NCBI GenBank assembly: GCA_050288085.1
Contig: JBNKDD010000007.1
Coordinates: forward strand, 1 to 52,032
Source: JBNKDD01 sp050288085
GTDB lineage: Bacteria; Chloroflexota; Anaerolineae; Aggregatilineales; UBA3940
DNA: 52,032 bases
Direction of reading: 5' to 3'
Under the pieces are notes generated by a model that was given only the letters and a program-made list of their open reading frames with translations, was not told where the DNA came from and made no database searches. This document shows, in pieces, positions 41,217 through 50,608 of the stretch (position 1 is the first letter of the stretch; each line of letters starts with the position of its first letter). The translations under genes were made by a program, and so were the position numbers.

Positions 41217-42833
41217 CTACCTGATGGGAAGCCGCTTCTGGATAGCTGACCACATCAATTGAATTTCTTCAACGCGGAAGGCCATTAGCAAAGCCAGGTA
41301 TGCCCCTACACCGATCAGGCTGGGTATGCCAACCGATAAGATTTCGGCCAGCCCCCCACCGGACGGGAACAACCGCTCAACGCCGAGCAGGGTCAGGTAA
41401 ACGGCCAGTCCCATTATGGCGGTGGCAATCAATGACAGCCCCAGGGTGCGGTTGATATCGTGTTGGTTCAACCCGCCCATCCGCCGCCGGATGATGGCCC
41501 AGGAGATCACCATGTGCAATAGCTGCTTGGCCGAGTCGGCGATCATCAGGCTGAAGAGACCCATCACCGGAAGCAAGGCAATCGCCAATCCCAGATAGAT
41601 AATGGTCGAGACAACGCCGATCAATGCCGGGGTGAGCGTATCTTGCCGGGCATAAAAGGCGAACAACAGCAATACGTCAATCCCGGCAAAAGGAAGTCCC
41701 AGCAGATAATATTGCAGGGCTTTGGTGGTTTGAAGCGTGTCGTAAACGTGAAAATCGCCATGCTCAAACAGCAGGGCAATGGTAGGTTGAGCCAGGATAT
41801 ACAAGCCGATGGTGGCCGGGATGATGAGGACCATTACCAGACGCAGCCCCCGTGCAAGCGTGGCAATAAATCGTTCCTTGTCGCCGTTTTCCTCGTTCGC
41901 GGCATGGGCGGACAATGTCGGGAGAACAGCGAAAGAGATGGCGGTAGCGACTAACCCCTGTGGTAACTGCCGGATATTGGTGGCATAGTCCATCCAGGAG
42001 ATACCACCTTCGCCGGTCTGTGAAGCCAACCGGTAGCTGATCGGGCGGCTGATCAGGATTTCGACCAGAAGACCGAGAATAACCGGTGTAAAGAGCATCA
42101 CAATCCGGCGTAAGCCGGGGTGGGATAAGTTGATCCGGAACCGGAATCGACCATCATAGAGGCCGGGGATTTGTAGAGCAACCTGCAAGATCGAGCCGAT
42201 CAGCAGGCCAAGTGCCATCGATGTGATGTCTAACTGCTTGTGAAAAATGAGTGTGACGGCGACTATCCCTGCATTGAACATGGCCGCTGTAAAAGCCGGG
42301 TAGGTGAAGCGCTTCAGGGCATAGAGCAGGGCCGAAAAAATCCCTGACAGGCTCAGGAAAAAAACTGCCGGGACGGTGATCCTCAGCAGGCTGGCCGTCA
42401 ATGCCAGACCTTCAGGCGAGGCCCCGCCATTGAGGAGAAAAGCGACTTGCTCGGCGAATAATTCGATCAGGATTACAAATCCGGCCAGGATAACGACCGT
42501 CAGGCTGATCACGACGCTGGCGAGTCTCCATAATTCTTCCCGCCGGGTTTCGACATATTCGCTAAAAACGGGGACTAACGAACTGTCAACCATGCCCCCG
42601 ATCAACAGGTCGTAGAGCATGGTAGGGACAATGGTCGCCACGTTGAACGCATCAACCGCCCCACCCGCACCAAAAAAGTGGGACTTAACATACTGCCGTA
42701 CCAATCCCAGGATGCGGCTGATGACATTCCCCAGGGAGAGAATGCTGGCCGTCCGCGCGATTCGGGCTGTTTCCTGTGAGGCGCTGTCGGTTTCTAACGA
42801 TGCCGGTGGCACACTCTCGCCAACTGTTGTCAT
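41217..42833 (-). CDS. murJ: Lipid II flippase MurJ
   Basis: 538 residues with about 14 membrane helices in the MviN/MurJ layout. ARTASILSLGNVISRILGLVRQ, FGAGGAVDAFNVATIVPTMLYDLLIGG and YARQDTLTPALIGVVSTIIY are hallmark blocks. It flips lipid-linked peptidoglycan precursor across the membrane. The ATG at 42833 has GAGGAC upstream and is preferred to the start at 42902. Confidence 0.95.
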   Translation of the reverse strand: MTTVGESVPPASLETDSASQETARIARTASILSLGNVISRILGLVRQYVKSHFFGAGGAVDAFNVATIVPTMLYDLLIGGMVDSSLVPVFSEYVETRREELWRLASVVISLTVVILAGFVILIELFAEQVAFLLNGGASPEGLALTASLLRITVPAVFFLSLSGIFSALLYALKRFTYPAFTAAMFNAGIVAVTLIFHKQLDITSMALGLLIGSILQVALQIPGLYDGRFRFRINLSHPGLRRIVMLFTPVILGLLVEILISRPISYRLASQTGEGGISWMDYATNIRQLPQGLVATAISFAVLPTLSAHAANEENGDKERFIATLARGLRLVMVLIIPATIGLYILAQPTIALLFEHGDFHVYDTLQTTKALQYYLLGLPFAGIDVLLLFAFYARQDTLTPALIGVVSTIIYLGLAIALLPVMGLFSLMIADSAKQLLHMVISWAIIRRRMGGLNQHDINRTLGLSLIATAIMGLAVYLTLLGVERLFPSGGGLAEILSVGIPSLIGVGAYLALLMAFRVEEIQLMWSAIQKRLPIR

Positions 42834-43009
42834 CAATTTGTCCTCAAAAAAATTAGCAGGCGTTTTGCCTGCCTCAATGCCGCAAGATTGTACTGTGCTC
42901 ACGGAGGGCTTGCAAACCGTTCGCCCGCCGTTTCCAGAACTATTGCCCTGCGGTGTGAGGGTTCTCCCAGAAGGGTTATCCTTACATGACAGAAAGGGAG
43001 TGTAAAAAA

Positions 43010-43333
43010 ATGACGGATATGATACAGGTATTTACCACCACCGAAACAAAAGACGACGCACAGAAGATCGCTCAGGTTTTGCTCGAAAAGCGGTTGGCAG
43101 GTTGTGTACAGATTGTCGGGCCGATTACCAGCAGCTATTGGTGGGAGGATGAAATAACCAGTTCGAAGGAATATCTATGCCTGATCAAAAGCCGGGACGA
43201 TCTCTTCCCACAGGTGGAGAAAACTATTCGGGAAGTCCACCCCTATGATGTACCAGAAGTCCTGGCGGTGACGGTTCCGGCGGGCAGTCAGGCCTATTTA
43301 GACTGGTTAAACAAAGAACTGCGCCGGGGTTAA
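43010..43333 (+). CDS. cutA: Divalent cation tolerance protein CutA
   Basis: 107 residues. IQVFTTTETKDDAQKIAQVLLEKRLAGCVQIVGPITSSYWWEDEI, LIKSRDDLF and HPYDVPEVLAV are the complete CutA1 signature. It forms a trimer and binds divalent metal. GGGAG lies nine bases before the ATG; an in-frame ATG at 42986 is less likely. Convergent with the response regulator gene that ends at 43340. Confidence 0.97.
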   Translation: MTDMIQVFTTTETKDDAQKIAQVLLEKRLAGCVQIVGPITSSYWWEDEITSSKEYLCLIKSRDDLFPQVEKTIREVHPYDVPEVLAVTVPAGSQAYLDWLNKELRRG

Positions 43334-43339
43334 ATACCC

Positions 43340-43732
43340 CTAGTCGCTGGCCCAGCGTTGGAGACGGTCGCTCAGGTTTTCGATCAGGTTGGATGGATGA
43401 AGGGGTTTGGTGAGCATATCGTCAAACCCGGCGGCCAGAATCCGGTTGCGCTCGGATGATGTATAAGCAGTTAGAGCAAAGACCGGCGTTCCCTGGTCGA
43501 TCTCCTTAAGCATGCCCACCAGCTGCCAACCATCGATGCCCGGCATGGTCAGATCGGTGATCACGAGATTGGGCTGCTCCCGTTTGAAAATGTCCAATGC
43601 CTCATCACCGCTTTCCGCCGTGAAGATGGTGATACCCTTTAGTTGGAACATCATGGTCATAACGGCGATGTTATCCGTCTGGTCATCGACGATCAACACC
43701 CGCCAATTAGCAGGATTGGTATAATCTTTCAT
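43340..43732 (-). CDS. Single-domain response regulator (CheY-like)
   Basis: 130 residues. LIVDDQTDN, the phosphorylation site LVITDLTMP, the switch FALTAYTS and the K of LTKPLHP are all present. There is no output domain, so it acts through protein interaction or as a phosphate shuttle. No kinase is adjacent; one of the three orphan kinases in the window could be its partner, but this is a guess. Confidence 0.94.
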   Translation of the reverse strand: MKDYTNPANWRVLIVDDQTDNIAVMTMMFQLKGITIFTAESGDEALDIFKREQPNLVITDLTMPGIDGWQLVGMLKEIDQGTPVFALTAYTSSERNRILAAGFDDMLTKPLHPSNLIENLSDRLQRWASD

Positions 43733-43793
43733 GCGTTTCTCCCCGCCGGTAATACTACACCTGATTAATCAATCTAACCAGTAAAGTTTACCG

Positions 43794-44420
43794 TTATGGC
43801 CGACGTTTAAGCGCCTGTCTTAAGGCGGCTTCATCCAATGGGCCGGGCCGGATAATTTTCAGATGGCCGGTGCTGACATCAACGACGGTCGAGGGTACGC
43901 CGCCGGAACATTTACCCCCATCGATCACCAGGGCGACTCCCTCACCAAGTGCCGCTGCTGCCTCCTGAGCAGTCAACGGGCTGGGGTGGTCGGATAGATT
44001 AGCACTGGTCACGGCTAAGGCCCCGCCACAAGCCCGGATCACGGCGCGGGTGGCCTCGTGTGCCGGGATCCGTAAGCCAACGGTTGGGAAAGAAGAGACA
44101 ATATCGAGTATGCTGGGGTGTTTGGGAACGGCAATCGTCAGCGGGCCGGGCCAGAAATGCAATGCCAGCCGCTCCGCGATAGGGGGGATAGCGCTGGTCA
44201 CCGGCTGCATGTCTTCCCGGTCGGCCAGCAGAATCGAGATGGCGCGGTCGGGTGGCCGCTGCTTGACCCGATACAATCCGGTAACCGCTTCCGGCTGCCA
44301 TAAATCAGCCGCCACGCCGTAGACAGTGTCGGTTGGCAGGATCACTAACCCGCCGCCCCGAATCACCGCTGCGGCCTGCCTCGGCATTGTCGGATCATTT
44401 ATCGATAACCACTGTGTCAT
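43794..44420 (-). CDS. tsaC: Threonylcarbamoyl-AMP synthase (Sua5/YwlC/TsaC)
   Basis: 208 residues. GGGLVILPTDTVYGVAADLW, YRVKQRPPDRAISILLADRE, HFWPGPLTIAV, VGLRIPAHEATRAVI and AVTSANLSDHPSPLTAQEA are typical of the YrdC fold. It forms the intermediate for t6A37 in tRNA. The ATG at 44420 overlaps the prmC stop by ATGA, so the two are coupled, a frequent arrangement in bacteria. Confidence 0.96.
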   Translation of the reverse strand: MTQWLSINDPTMPRQAAAVIRGGGLVILPTDTVYGVAADLWQPEAVTGLYRVKQRPPDRAISILLADREDMQPVTSAIPPIAERLALHFWPGPLTIAVPKHPSILDIVSSFPTVGLRIPAHEATRAVIRACGGALAVTSANLSDHPSPLTAQEAAAALGEGVALVIDGGKCSGGVPSTVVDVSTGHLKIIRPGPLDEAALRQALKRRP

Positions 44421-45274
44421 GTGAGTTCCAACCTGACGATTCGATCCAGGCCGACCCAATCACGTTTGACGCTGATCGCTGCCTGGGGAAATGCCTCCCG
44501 GCAGAGCGCCTCGGCTCGTTTCCACTGATCATACCCGATTTCCATCATGAGCAATCCATCCGGGGCCAACCGAGAAGGAGCCTGATCGAGCAGCCCCCGG
44601 ATCACGTCCATGCCATCGGGGCCGCCATCGAGTGCGAGATGGGGCTCCCACCGGCTGACGTCAAGCTCCGGTAAAATGACGTTATCGACGTAAGGCGGGT
44701 TGCTGACGATCACGTCGAATGGGCCGGTTAGCCCGTGTAATAAACTGGTGTGAACAAAGTTCATCCGCTGTGCGACTTGATGTCGGCGGGCATTTTCTCT
44801 GGCAACAGACAGCGCCGCAAAAGATACATCACAGGCGGTGATCTGTGCATCGGGCAGTTTAACCGCCAGGGTGACGGCAATAGCGCCGCTCCCGGTTCCC
44901 ACATCGACAATCCGAAGGGGATTCTTTCGGCGGCTGCCTGCCCATTCGAGAACGGCTTCGACCAGTTCCTCTGTCTCCGGTCGTGGGATCAAGACCTCCG
45001 GCGAGACGTGAAAATCCAGGCCGAAGAATTCGCGCTGGCCGGTCAGGTAAGCGAGCGGTTCGCCCATTTCGGCGCGGCTCAGCAGGTCTATAAACCGGGT
45101 GGCGTGCTGCTGGCTCAAGGCTGCCTCAGGGTGGGCCAATACCCACTCGCGGCGCTGATTGATGACATGGGCCAGCAGTACATCCGGGCGAATGCCATCA
45201 GGCAGCTTGATCGGGCGGGCATAGGCCAGGGCCTCCCCGACGGTCGTTATTTCATCAACCACCAGCTTCAGCAC
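44417..45274 (-). CDS. prmC: Release factor glutamine methyltransferase
   Basis: 285 residues. GQREFFGLDFHVSPEVLIPRPETEELV, the SAM loop VDVGTGSGAIA and the catalytic NPPY (VSNPPYV) are diagnostic of PrmC/HemK. It methylates the Gln of the GGQ motif in release factors; prfA is 4.2 kb upstream on the same strand. The GTG start follows AGAGGAGG and overlaps the end of the HExxH gene by 20 bases. Confidence 0.97.
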   Translation of the reverse strand: MLKLVVDEITTVGEALAYARPIKLPDGIRPDVLLAHVINQRREWVLAHPEAALSQQHATRFIDLLSRAEMGEPLAYLTGQREFFGLDFHVSPEVLIPRPETEELVEAVLEWAGSRRKNPLRIVDVGTGSGAIAVTLAVKLPDAQITACDVSFAALSVARENARRHQVAQRMNFVHTSLLHGLTGPFDVIVSNPPYVDNVILPELDVSRWEPHLALDGGPDGMDVIRGLLDQAPSRLAPDGLLMMEIGYDQWKRAEALCREAFPQAAISVKRDWVGLDRIVRLELT

Positions 45275-46562
45275 GGGCCTCCTCTAAAGTGGCGAGAACG
45301 TCTTCAAAAGTGGTCATGCCACGCACAGCAGCAACGTAATCATATAGGGAATCGCTGTAGTAACGCAGTTCACGCAGGGCCGGGCCGACCGGGTCAGAGC
45401 CGGTTGCGCCGGGCTGGTCGGCATAGGCCCCGTAAAAAGCGAAATAAGCCTGGTTCAACTTGCGGATGGAATACCCATTCTCAACGAACATGATCCGCTG
45501 TTCTTCCATGTAACGCTCGGCCTGTTCGATCTCCCCGGCGGCGAGCAGTTCATCGGCATGGACGCGAGTCTCGTGCATCTCTGCCCGGAAATCAAAGGCC
45601 GGGGGTTGATCACCCGGAGCCGGGGTTTCGATTGGCGGCTGCGGGGTGTAATCAGGTGGAGGAGGAGCCAGGTCAGGGTAATAACGATCCAGCACGGCCC
45701 AGGCCATTTCCTCGCCGACGATGCTGGCGACCGTTTCGTTCATGGTGTACAGCTCCGGTGTGACTCCATAATTAAAACCCAGCGGGAAAAATGCCAGGTA
45801 GTGATGGGTCCATTCGTGCGCCCCAATATCAAAAACGTGCGGGGCGTAGCCGGTTTCGATCAGCATGGCAGGGTAAACGGCCAGCCCACCCAACGGCACG
45901 ATCAGAGATGACACATCCAGACTTTCGTCAACCTGCGATTCAACCGACTCTTTTTGATCGACGGTCAGCCCGTGCTCAAGTGGGTAAGCTCCGATCCGCT
46001 CGATGTGGTCGCGGGGGGAAACGATCAGGATAGTAGGCAGTTGGGTAAACCGGATACCAACCGGCGGGAATACCTGCCCGCCGATGTCGAACCCATATTC
46101 AACCAGCATTTCGGAGATTTGTGATTGGATAATCGCTTCGGCGAGTGCCTGCCGTGATTCCTGTTCGATGCGCATTGAGTCACGTTTAGCGCGGAGTTCT
46201 GCACTGGCGGCCTCCGGGTCTTCGATACCCGGATCGACATAAATAGCGTTGACCTGGTCTTCCAGTTGGGCGATATCATAAACCAGTTGTAAATAATCAT
46301 GCACGTATTGGATGCGCTCATCTTCGGTCATATAGCGCTGGGGGCCAAATGCGGCGCTGGTCGCCTTATCAAATAGGGCATCTGCCTCCCACTCTACAAA
46401 ATCAAACAGGTGATCCCGTGCTGCACCGATGGCCTGGAAATCATTATTGTCCAGATCGGGCCGTGCAGCGGGCACACCGATGACAAACAAACCCAATAAA
46501 ACTGCCAGCCAAAAACCGGAGGCAAAGATTCGCCAGTTCCAATTATGAATGAGGTTGCGCAT
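45255..46562 (-). CDS. Membrane-anchored HExxH protein of unknown family
   Basis: 435 residues. An N-terminal helix (FASGFWLAVLLGLFVIGVPA, about 13-32) is an anchor or uncleaved signal. The body contains GAHEWTHHYLAFFPLGF with HEWTH at 249-253, and then NETVASIVGEEMAW, where E276 or E284 could be a third zinc ligand; this is a gluzincin-like layout. A Pro-rich linker (about 300-325) leads to a helical C-terminal domain that ends in EEARAEAGG. No named family is recognised. It overlaps prmC by 20 bases and is expressed with it, which is an unusual neighbour for a translation gene. Confidence 0.75.
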   Translation of the reverse strand: MRNLIHNWNWRIFASGFWLAVLLGLFVIGVPAARPDLDNNDFQAIGAARDHLFDFVEWEADALFDKATSAAFGPQRYMTEDERIQYVHDYLQLVYDIAQLEDQVNAIYVDPGIEDPEAASAELRAKRDSMRIEQESRQALAEAIIQSQISEMLVEYGFDIGGQVFPPVGIRFTQLPTILIVSPRDHIERIGAYPLEHGLTVDQKESVESQVDESLDVSSLIVPLGGLAVYPAMLIETGYAPHVFDIGAHEWTHHYLAFFPLGFNYGVTPELYTMNETVASIVGEEMAWAVLDRYYPDLAPPPPDYTPQPPIETPAPGDQPPAFDFRAEMHETRVHADELLAAGEIEQAERYMEEQRIMFVENGYSIRKLNQAYFAFYGAYADQPGATGSDPVGPALRELRYYSDSLYDYVAAVRGMTTFEDVLATLEEARAEAGG

Positions 46563-46629
46563 ATTGTTTCAACTGCCTGATTGTGTTTGACTGTCTGAGT
46601 ATACTGCTTTCGGGTAGGCGGCTGCTAAT

Positions 46630-46718
46630 CGATTTGTTGGCAAATCGAGCCAGGCCCACGACAGTCGTCTTGGGGTGAAATGCTGCTTCCCGTTAATTTG
46701 GCCGAGAGGTCGGCCAAA
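46630..46718. other. Two perfect hairpins between APH-like and HExxH genes
   Basis: CGATTTG-TTGG-CAAATCG (46630-46647) and TTTGGCCGA-GAGG-TCGGCCAAA (46697-46718). Both have complete stems and 4-base loops. They lie after the stop of the APH-like gene and upstream of the HExxH gene. The second can end transcription, although a long U run is missing. A TATACT on the minus strand (46603-46598) may serve the HExxH gene. Confidence 0.5.
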
Positions 46719-46719
46719 C

Positions 46720-47697
46720 TCATTCTGCTTCTGCTTTAGCCAGGAAATCTAATGCCTGTGTCCGGTAGCTGTCGTGGTCGCCGATCATACGCAGCCGGGC
46801 AGGAAAATCAACCTCCGACTCTTGCTCAATCGCCAGTTTAAGCCAGAATGCCTGCGCCCATTCCAGGGTAGCAACTAATGCTGCCCAGGCATTGATCTGC
46901 CGGATTGGGCGGACGCTGTGCTTTGCATACTGGCTGATCACCTGGTCGGCTAAATTGGGCAGGGTGTACTTTCCATGCAGCGCATAGATCAACGCGGCGA
47001 GGTCCCAACGCCGGTCACCGATGGCGGCTTCGTCCCAATCCAGCCAGGCGACGATCTGCCCGGAATCTGGGTCAACCAGCATGTTGGCTGGCTCGGCATC
47101 GACGTTGATCAGGCAGGTAGGGTCCTCATCCACTTGAGCCATCAAAACTGCGAGGCGTTCAAATATCTCGTTCAGTTTATCGTCTTTTACCAGTGTCCGG
47201 TAAGTATCAATTATGTCCAATGCTCTAATGGTTGGAAGCTGCGCCGTGTCAGGTGACATTGGCTCCAGGCTGTGCAGGTGGGCCATCAGCTTGACTTGCT
47301 GGCGGACAACATCACCCAGCACCCGGTTAAAATCAACCGAGCCCAGGGGCATCCACCAGTTCTTCCCAGTAATGGCCTCGGCCAGCAGCCACGCGCCGTC
47401 GTCATCCTGCCCCACCGCGTAAGCGTTCGGAGCCGGGAAATCCTGGTCATGAAGCCAGGTCAACACCGCTAATTCACGCTCCGCCCGGTTGGGATCATCG
47501 AAGGTATGCCACCCCAACGGGCAGGGGTAGCGCCGGTAAATGACCGGCTGCTGGTGCTGTCCCTGATCATCCTCCCATTGCAGATGGATTACCTCGACGG
47601 TGTGACGATTGCTGCTGATCGGATATGGCCCATTGATGGAGAACCGGTCACGCTCTGGGAAAGCGCTCCGGCAGGCTTGTAATATTTGCTCGCTCAT
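46720..47697 (-). CDS. Aminoglycoside phosphotransferase-family kinase, altered catalytic loop
   Basis: 325 residues, APH/choline-kinase fold. The catalytic loop usually reads HGDxxxxN; here it is NVDAEPAN (198-205), keeping D200 and N205 but with Asn for His and Val for Gly. The metal-binding LDWDEAAIGDRRWDLA (D220) is intact. The catalytic base Asp is kept, so activity is possible on an unknown small molecule. Antibiotic resistance should not be inferred. The N terminus is unremarkable. AEC transporter gene lies just upstream on the same strand (37-base gap). Confidence 0.82.
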   Translation of the reverse strand: MSEQILQACRSAFPERDRFSINGPYPISSNRHTVEVIHLQWEDDQGQHQQPVIYRRYPCPLGWHTFDDPNRAERELAVLTWLHDQDFPAPNAYAVGQDDDGAWLLAEAITGKNWWMPLGSVDFNRVLGDVVRQQVKLMAHLHSLEPMSPDTAQLPTIRALDIIDTYRTLVKDDKLNEIFERLAVLMAQVDEDPTCLINVDAEPANMLVDPDSGQIVAWLDWDEAAIGDRRWDLAALIYALHGKYTLPNLADQVISQYAKHSVRPIRQINAWAALVATLEWAQAFWLKLAIEQESEVDFPARLRMIGDHDSYRTQALDFLAKAEAE

Positions 47698-47734
47698 GCG
47701 GGTGAGTATAACACCATCGATGAAAATTCAGCAC

Positions 47735-48640
47735 TCACATCAACCTGACCAGGGCAATCACCGCCGGGATTGTCACGGCGCTCGCCAGCGTGGTCCAGAA
47801 AATGGCACGTGATGCCAATCCTGCATCCTGGCCAAATTCGACAGACAGGATAAATGTGTTGACGGCAACCGGCAGCCCTTCTCCTACCACCAGGATAGCT
47901 GCAATCGCCGGGTCAATGCGCAATAGATGTACCAATCCCAGCGCCAGCAATGGCGATATCGCCAGGCGGGTTAGGCCCACTGCCGACACCGCACCCAGCT
48001 CTTTGTTAATCTGGCTCTTGGATAGTTGAGCGCCGAGGGTCATCAGCGCCACACCGACGAAACCACCGGTCAGGTATTCGACAGGCAGCTGCAGCACCTG
48101 GGGCATGGTGAAATCAGCTGCCCGTGCGATGAAACTTAAAGGGATCGCATATAGCGTGGGGATTTTGAACAGCTTGGGCAGCGATTGCCAGATGCCAATT
48201 CCTTCCGCATTGTACAGTGCCACACCAAAGGTATACAGGATGATCACCTGCATCATGATCACAATCGCCTGAACGCCAACAGCCTGCTCCCCAAAAGCCA
48301 GCAGCATAACGGGAAGCCCGTAATTCGCCGAGTTAAAAAACAGCGTCCCGGCGGTAAGGATGGTGCGCTGCGGTTTGAGCTTGGGAATGGAGAACAACAC
48401 CAGCGATAAGCCGAACAGAATAACCATTTGCAGAGTGGAAAAACCGATAATGCTGATAATATCGTCGGCTTGCAGTTCCGATTTCAGGATCAGGTTAAAG
48501 ATCAATACCGGCGAGAAGATATAGAACAGCAGAGTCGTCAACGTCTTGATATGGAGATCGAAGAAACGATCGATTAAGAATCCCAGCCCAATGAGAATGA
48601 AAACCGGGAGAACAACGGTGAAGAATATTTCGAATAGCAT
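47735..48640 (-). CDS. AEC-family transporter (auxin efflux carrier-like)
   Basis: 301 residues with about ten membrane helices in two five-helix halves. IFFTVVLPVFILIGLGFLIDRFF, LTTLLFYIFSPVLIFNLI, FNSANYGLPVMLLAFGEQA and VVGEGLPVAVNTFILSVEFGQD are characteristic AEC blocks, including the conserved Asn-Tyr-Gly break. Substrates of bacterial AEC proteins include dicarboxylates such as malate, but the ligand here is unknown. Confidence 0.93.
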   Translation of the reverse strand: MLFEIFFTVVLPVFILIGLGFLIDRFFDLHIKTLTTLLFYIFSPVLIFNLILKSELQADDIISIIGFSTLQMVILFGLSLVLFSIPKLKPQRTILTAGTLFFNSANYGLPVMLLAFGEQAVGVQAIVIMMQVIILYTFGVALYNAEGIGIWQSLPKLFKIPTLYAIPLSFIARAADFTMPQVLQLPVEYLTGGFVGVALMTLGAQLSKSQINKELGAVSAVGLTRLAISPLLALGLVHLLRIDPAIAAILVVGEGLPVAVNTFILSVEFGQDAGLASRAIFWTTLASAVTIPAVIALVRLM

Positions 48641-48688
48641 GGGGGGAAGAGTAGCCCTTATCGATCAGCCTGTCAACCTCTTGCCAAT

Positions 48689-48717
48689 AAAAAAGCGGCA
48701 TCTATCTAAGATGCCGC
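48689..48717 (-). terminator. Rho-independent terminator after the secreted protein gene
   Basis: Read on the minus strand: GCGGCATC (48717-48710) pairs with GATGCCGC (48702-48695) around a 7-base loop, followed by six T (48694-48689). It closes the 48743-49369 gene. Confidence 0.9.
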
Positions 48718-48742
48718 CTGATAAGGAGCTAAGGCTAAACGA

Positions 48743-49369
48743 TTAATCTTCTTCTACAAGCCAATACCAGGGTGCTGGCCCCGGCTCAACCGGGATTGGA
48801 TTGGCACGGAAGAAGAACATCTCTGACCATTGGGTGGCTGCATAGGGGATCGGGGTGTATTTATATTCCCAGACGCCGGTGTTCTCGTCCAGGTATTGTT
48901 CAAAGGTCACCGGGACAACTTTGACCTGGGTGGGGCAGAACATGCAAATCCACTGTTCCCAGGTGAAGATCAGGGGAATCGTGTATGAAGTGTGGTTCGG
49001 ATTCGAGGCGAAATGGTGGGACAGGTATAAGTCCTGCCCATCATAGGGCGGGTCGTCCCAGATCATCGACCAGGGATACCATTGGCGCAGGGAAACCTGG
49101 TAAGCCACATGTTCAAAATCGATGTTCTCATAGGGGTCGGGGTTCCAGGTGAACGTAATCCCCTCATAGATATTGAATGTGGGATAAGTTCCCATTTCAT
49201 ATACATCACCGGCAGAACTGGTCCAGGTCAACGCCTGGTCAGTTTCGTGATAGGGCGTTGCAATCTTAACCGTCTGCTTATCGACTGCTGACACCATGCT
49301 GACGGCGACCAGCAGGATCAAGACAACACTTGCGATGATGAGCAGCCTGATGGTTAATTTGTGCTTCAT
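48743..49369 (-). CDS. Secreted or membrane-anchored hypothetical protein
   Basis: 208 residues. An N-terminal hydrophobic segment after MKHKLTIR (LLIIASVVLILLVAVSMVSA) is a signal or anchor. The mature part is rich in Trp, Tyr and Pro, mostly beta-type, with one C-x2-C pair (WICMFCPTQ) that might bind metal or form a disulfide. No homologous family is recognised. It has its own terminator and lies between an AEC gene and prfA. The start at 49369 has AAGGA nine bases upstream. Confidence 0.7.
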   Translation of the reverse strand: MKHKLTIRLLIIASVVLILLVAVSMVSAVDKQTVKIATPYHETDQALTWTSSAGDVYEMGTYPTFNIYEGITFTWNPDPYENIDFEHVAYQVSLRQWYPWSMIWDDPPYDGQDLYLSHHFASNPNHTSYTIPLIFTWEQWICMFCPTQVKVVPVTFEQYLDENTGVWEYKYTPIPYAATQWSEMFFFRANPIPVEPGPAPWYWLVEED

Positions 49370-49495
49370 ATAAACCAATCCTTAAAATATCGGCTTTTGA
49401 CAACCTGAATTGTCATTCAATTATAGTGCCATTATCGTTTGTCAATCAATCCCAGATGGTTTGAAGTCTCTAACCGTATCAGGATTGTAATGTAA

Positions 49496-50569
49496 TTAAA
49501 CTCCGGCCTGCTGAAGACGTTCGGCTTGATCCCGCGTGGCGAGTTCGTCGATAAATTCGTCAATGGCCCCATCCATAATGGAGGTCAAATTGTAGCTGCT
49601 CAGGTTGATCCGGTGATCGGTCACGCGGTTTTGGGGATAGTTGTAAGTCCTGATTTTCTCCGCCCGGTCACCACTGCCCACCATCGACCGGCGGGCGGCA
49701 TCCTGTTCTTCAAAAATCCGCCGCTGCTCGATATCATACAACCGGGCGCGCAGGATGCTCATGGCACGGAGTAAGTTCTGGGTTTTGCTGCGCTCATCCT
49801 GGCAGGTGACGACCAACCCGCTTGGTTTATGGGTGATTCGGATCGCGGTGTCATTCTTCTGGACGTGCTGTCCGCCTGCCCCACCGGCCCGATATGACTC
49901 AACGTCCAGGTCTTTATCGTTAATTTCGACCTCAACGTCATCCATTTCAGCTAAGACGGCAACCGTCGCCGTGCTGGTGTGGATTCTGCCCTGGCTCTCA
50001 GTAATCGGCACCCGCTGCACCCGGTGGACTCCACTTTCGTATTTGAGGCGGGAAAATGCACCACGTCCCTTGATCTGGAAGACCACCTCTTTAAATCCGC
50101 CCACACCGGTATCATTGCTGCTCAGGATTTCGATATGCCAGCGATTATTCTCCGCAAAGCGGGTATACATCCGGAACAGGTCACCGGCAAAAATACCGGC
50201 TTCATCACCACCGGCCCCGGCCCGGATTTCCATGATGACGTTTTTAGCATCGCGAGGATCTCTGGGCAGCAGCAGCAGGCGGATTCTAGATTCGAGATCG
50301 TCGCGGGAGCTCTCTAACTCGCTCAGTTCTTCCTGAGCAAGTTTGCGCATCTCGGAGTCCTCTTCCGAATCGATCATCATCCTGGCTTCGTCAATCTGCT
50401 CAAGAACGGACTTGTACGTGTGATAAGCCTTAACCACCGCTTCAAGATTGCTGCGTTCCTGGGCAAATTCGGCCACCTTTTGATAGTCAGCCGCAATCTC
50501 CGGGTCGGCCATCAGGCGTTCAATTTCATCGTATCGAGCGGCGATTCCCGCCAGCTTATCTAACAACAT
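49496..50569 (-). CDS. prfA: Peptide chain release factor 1
   Basis: 357 residues, normal length. GVHRVQRVPITESQGRIHTSTATVAVL contains the RF1 codon-recognition region (PIT where most RF1 have PAT), and AGGAGGQHVQKNDTAIRITHKPSGLVV holds the GGQ loop that hydrolyses peptidyl-tRNA. The last Asp-Gln-Ala region is also typical. It recognises UAA and UAG. The Gln of GGQ would be methylated by PrmC encoded at 44417. Confidence 0.98.
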   Translation of the reverse strand: MLLDKLAGIAARYDEIERLMADPEIAADYQKVAEFAQERSNLEAVVKAYHTYKSVLEQIDEARMMIDSEEDSEMRKLAQEELSELESSRDDLESRIRLLLLPRDPRDAKNVIMEIRAGAGGDEAGIFAGDLFRMYTRFAENNRWHIEILSSNDTGVGGFKEVVFQIKGRGAFSRLKYESGVHRVQRVPITESQGRIHTSTATVAVLAEMDDVEVEINDKDLDVESYRAGGAGGQHVQKNDTAIRITHKPSGLVVTCQDERSKTQNLLRAMSILRARLYDIEQRRIFEEQDAARRSMVGSGDRAEKIRTYNYPQNRVTDHRINLSSYNLTSIMDGAIDEFIDELATRDQAERLQQAGV

Positions 50570-50608
50570 CGGTCACTCTCTTCGTACGGCAGTATCTATA
50601 ACAGAATC

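Noticed and set aside
44750..45493. Plus-strand 247-codon frame opposite prmC
   Set aside because: Shadow of prmC and of the HExxH gene; the wording has no recognisable fold and there is no ribosome site.
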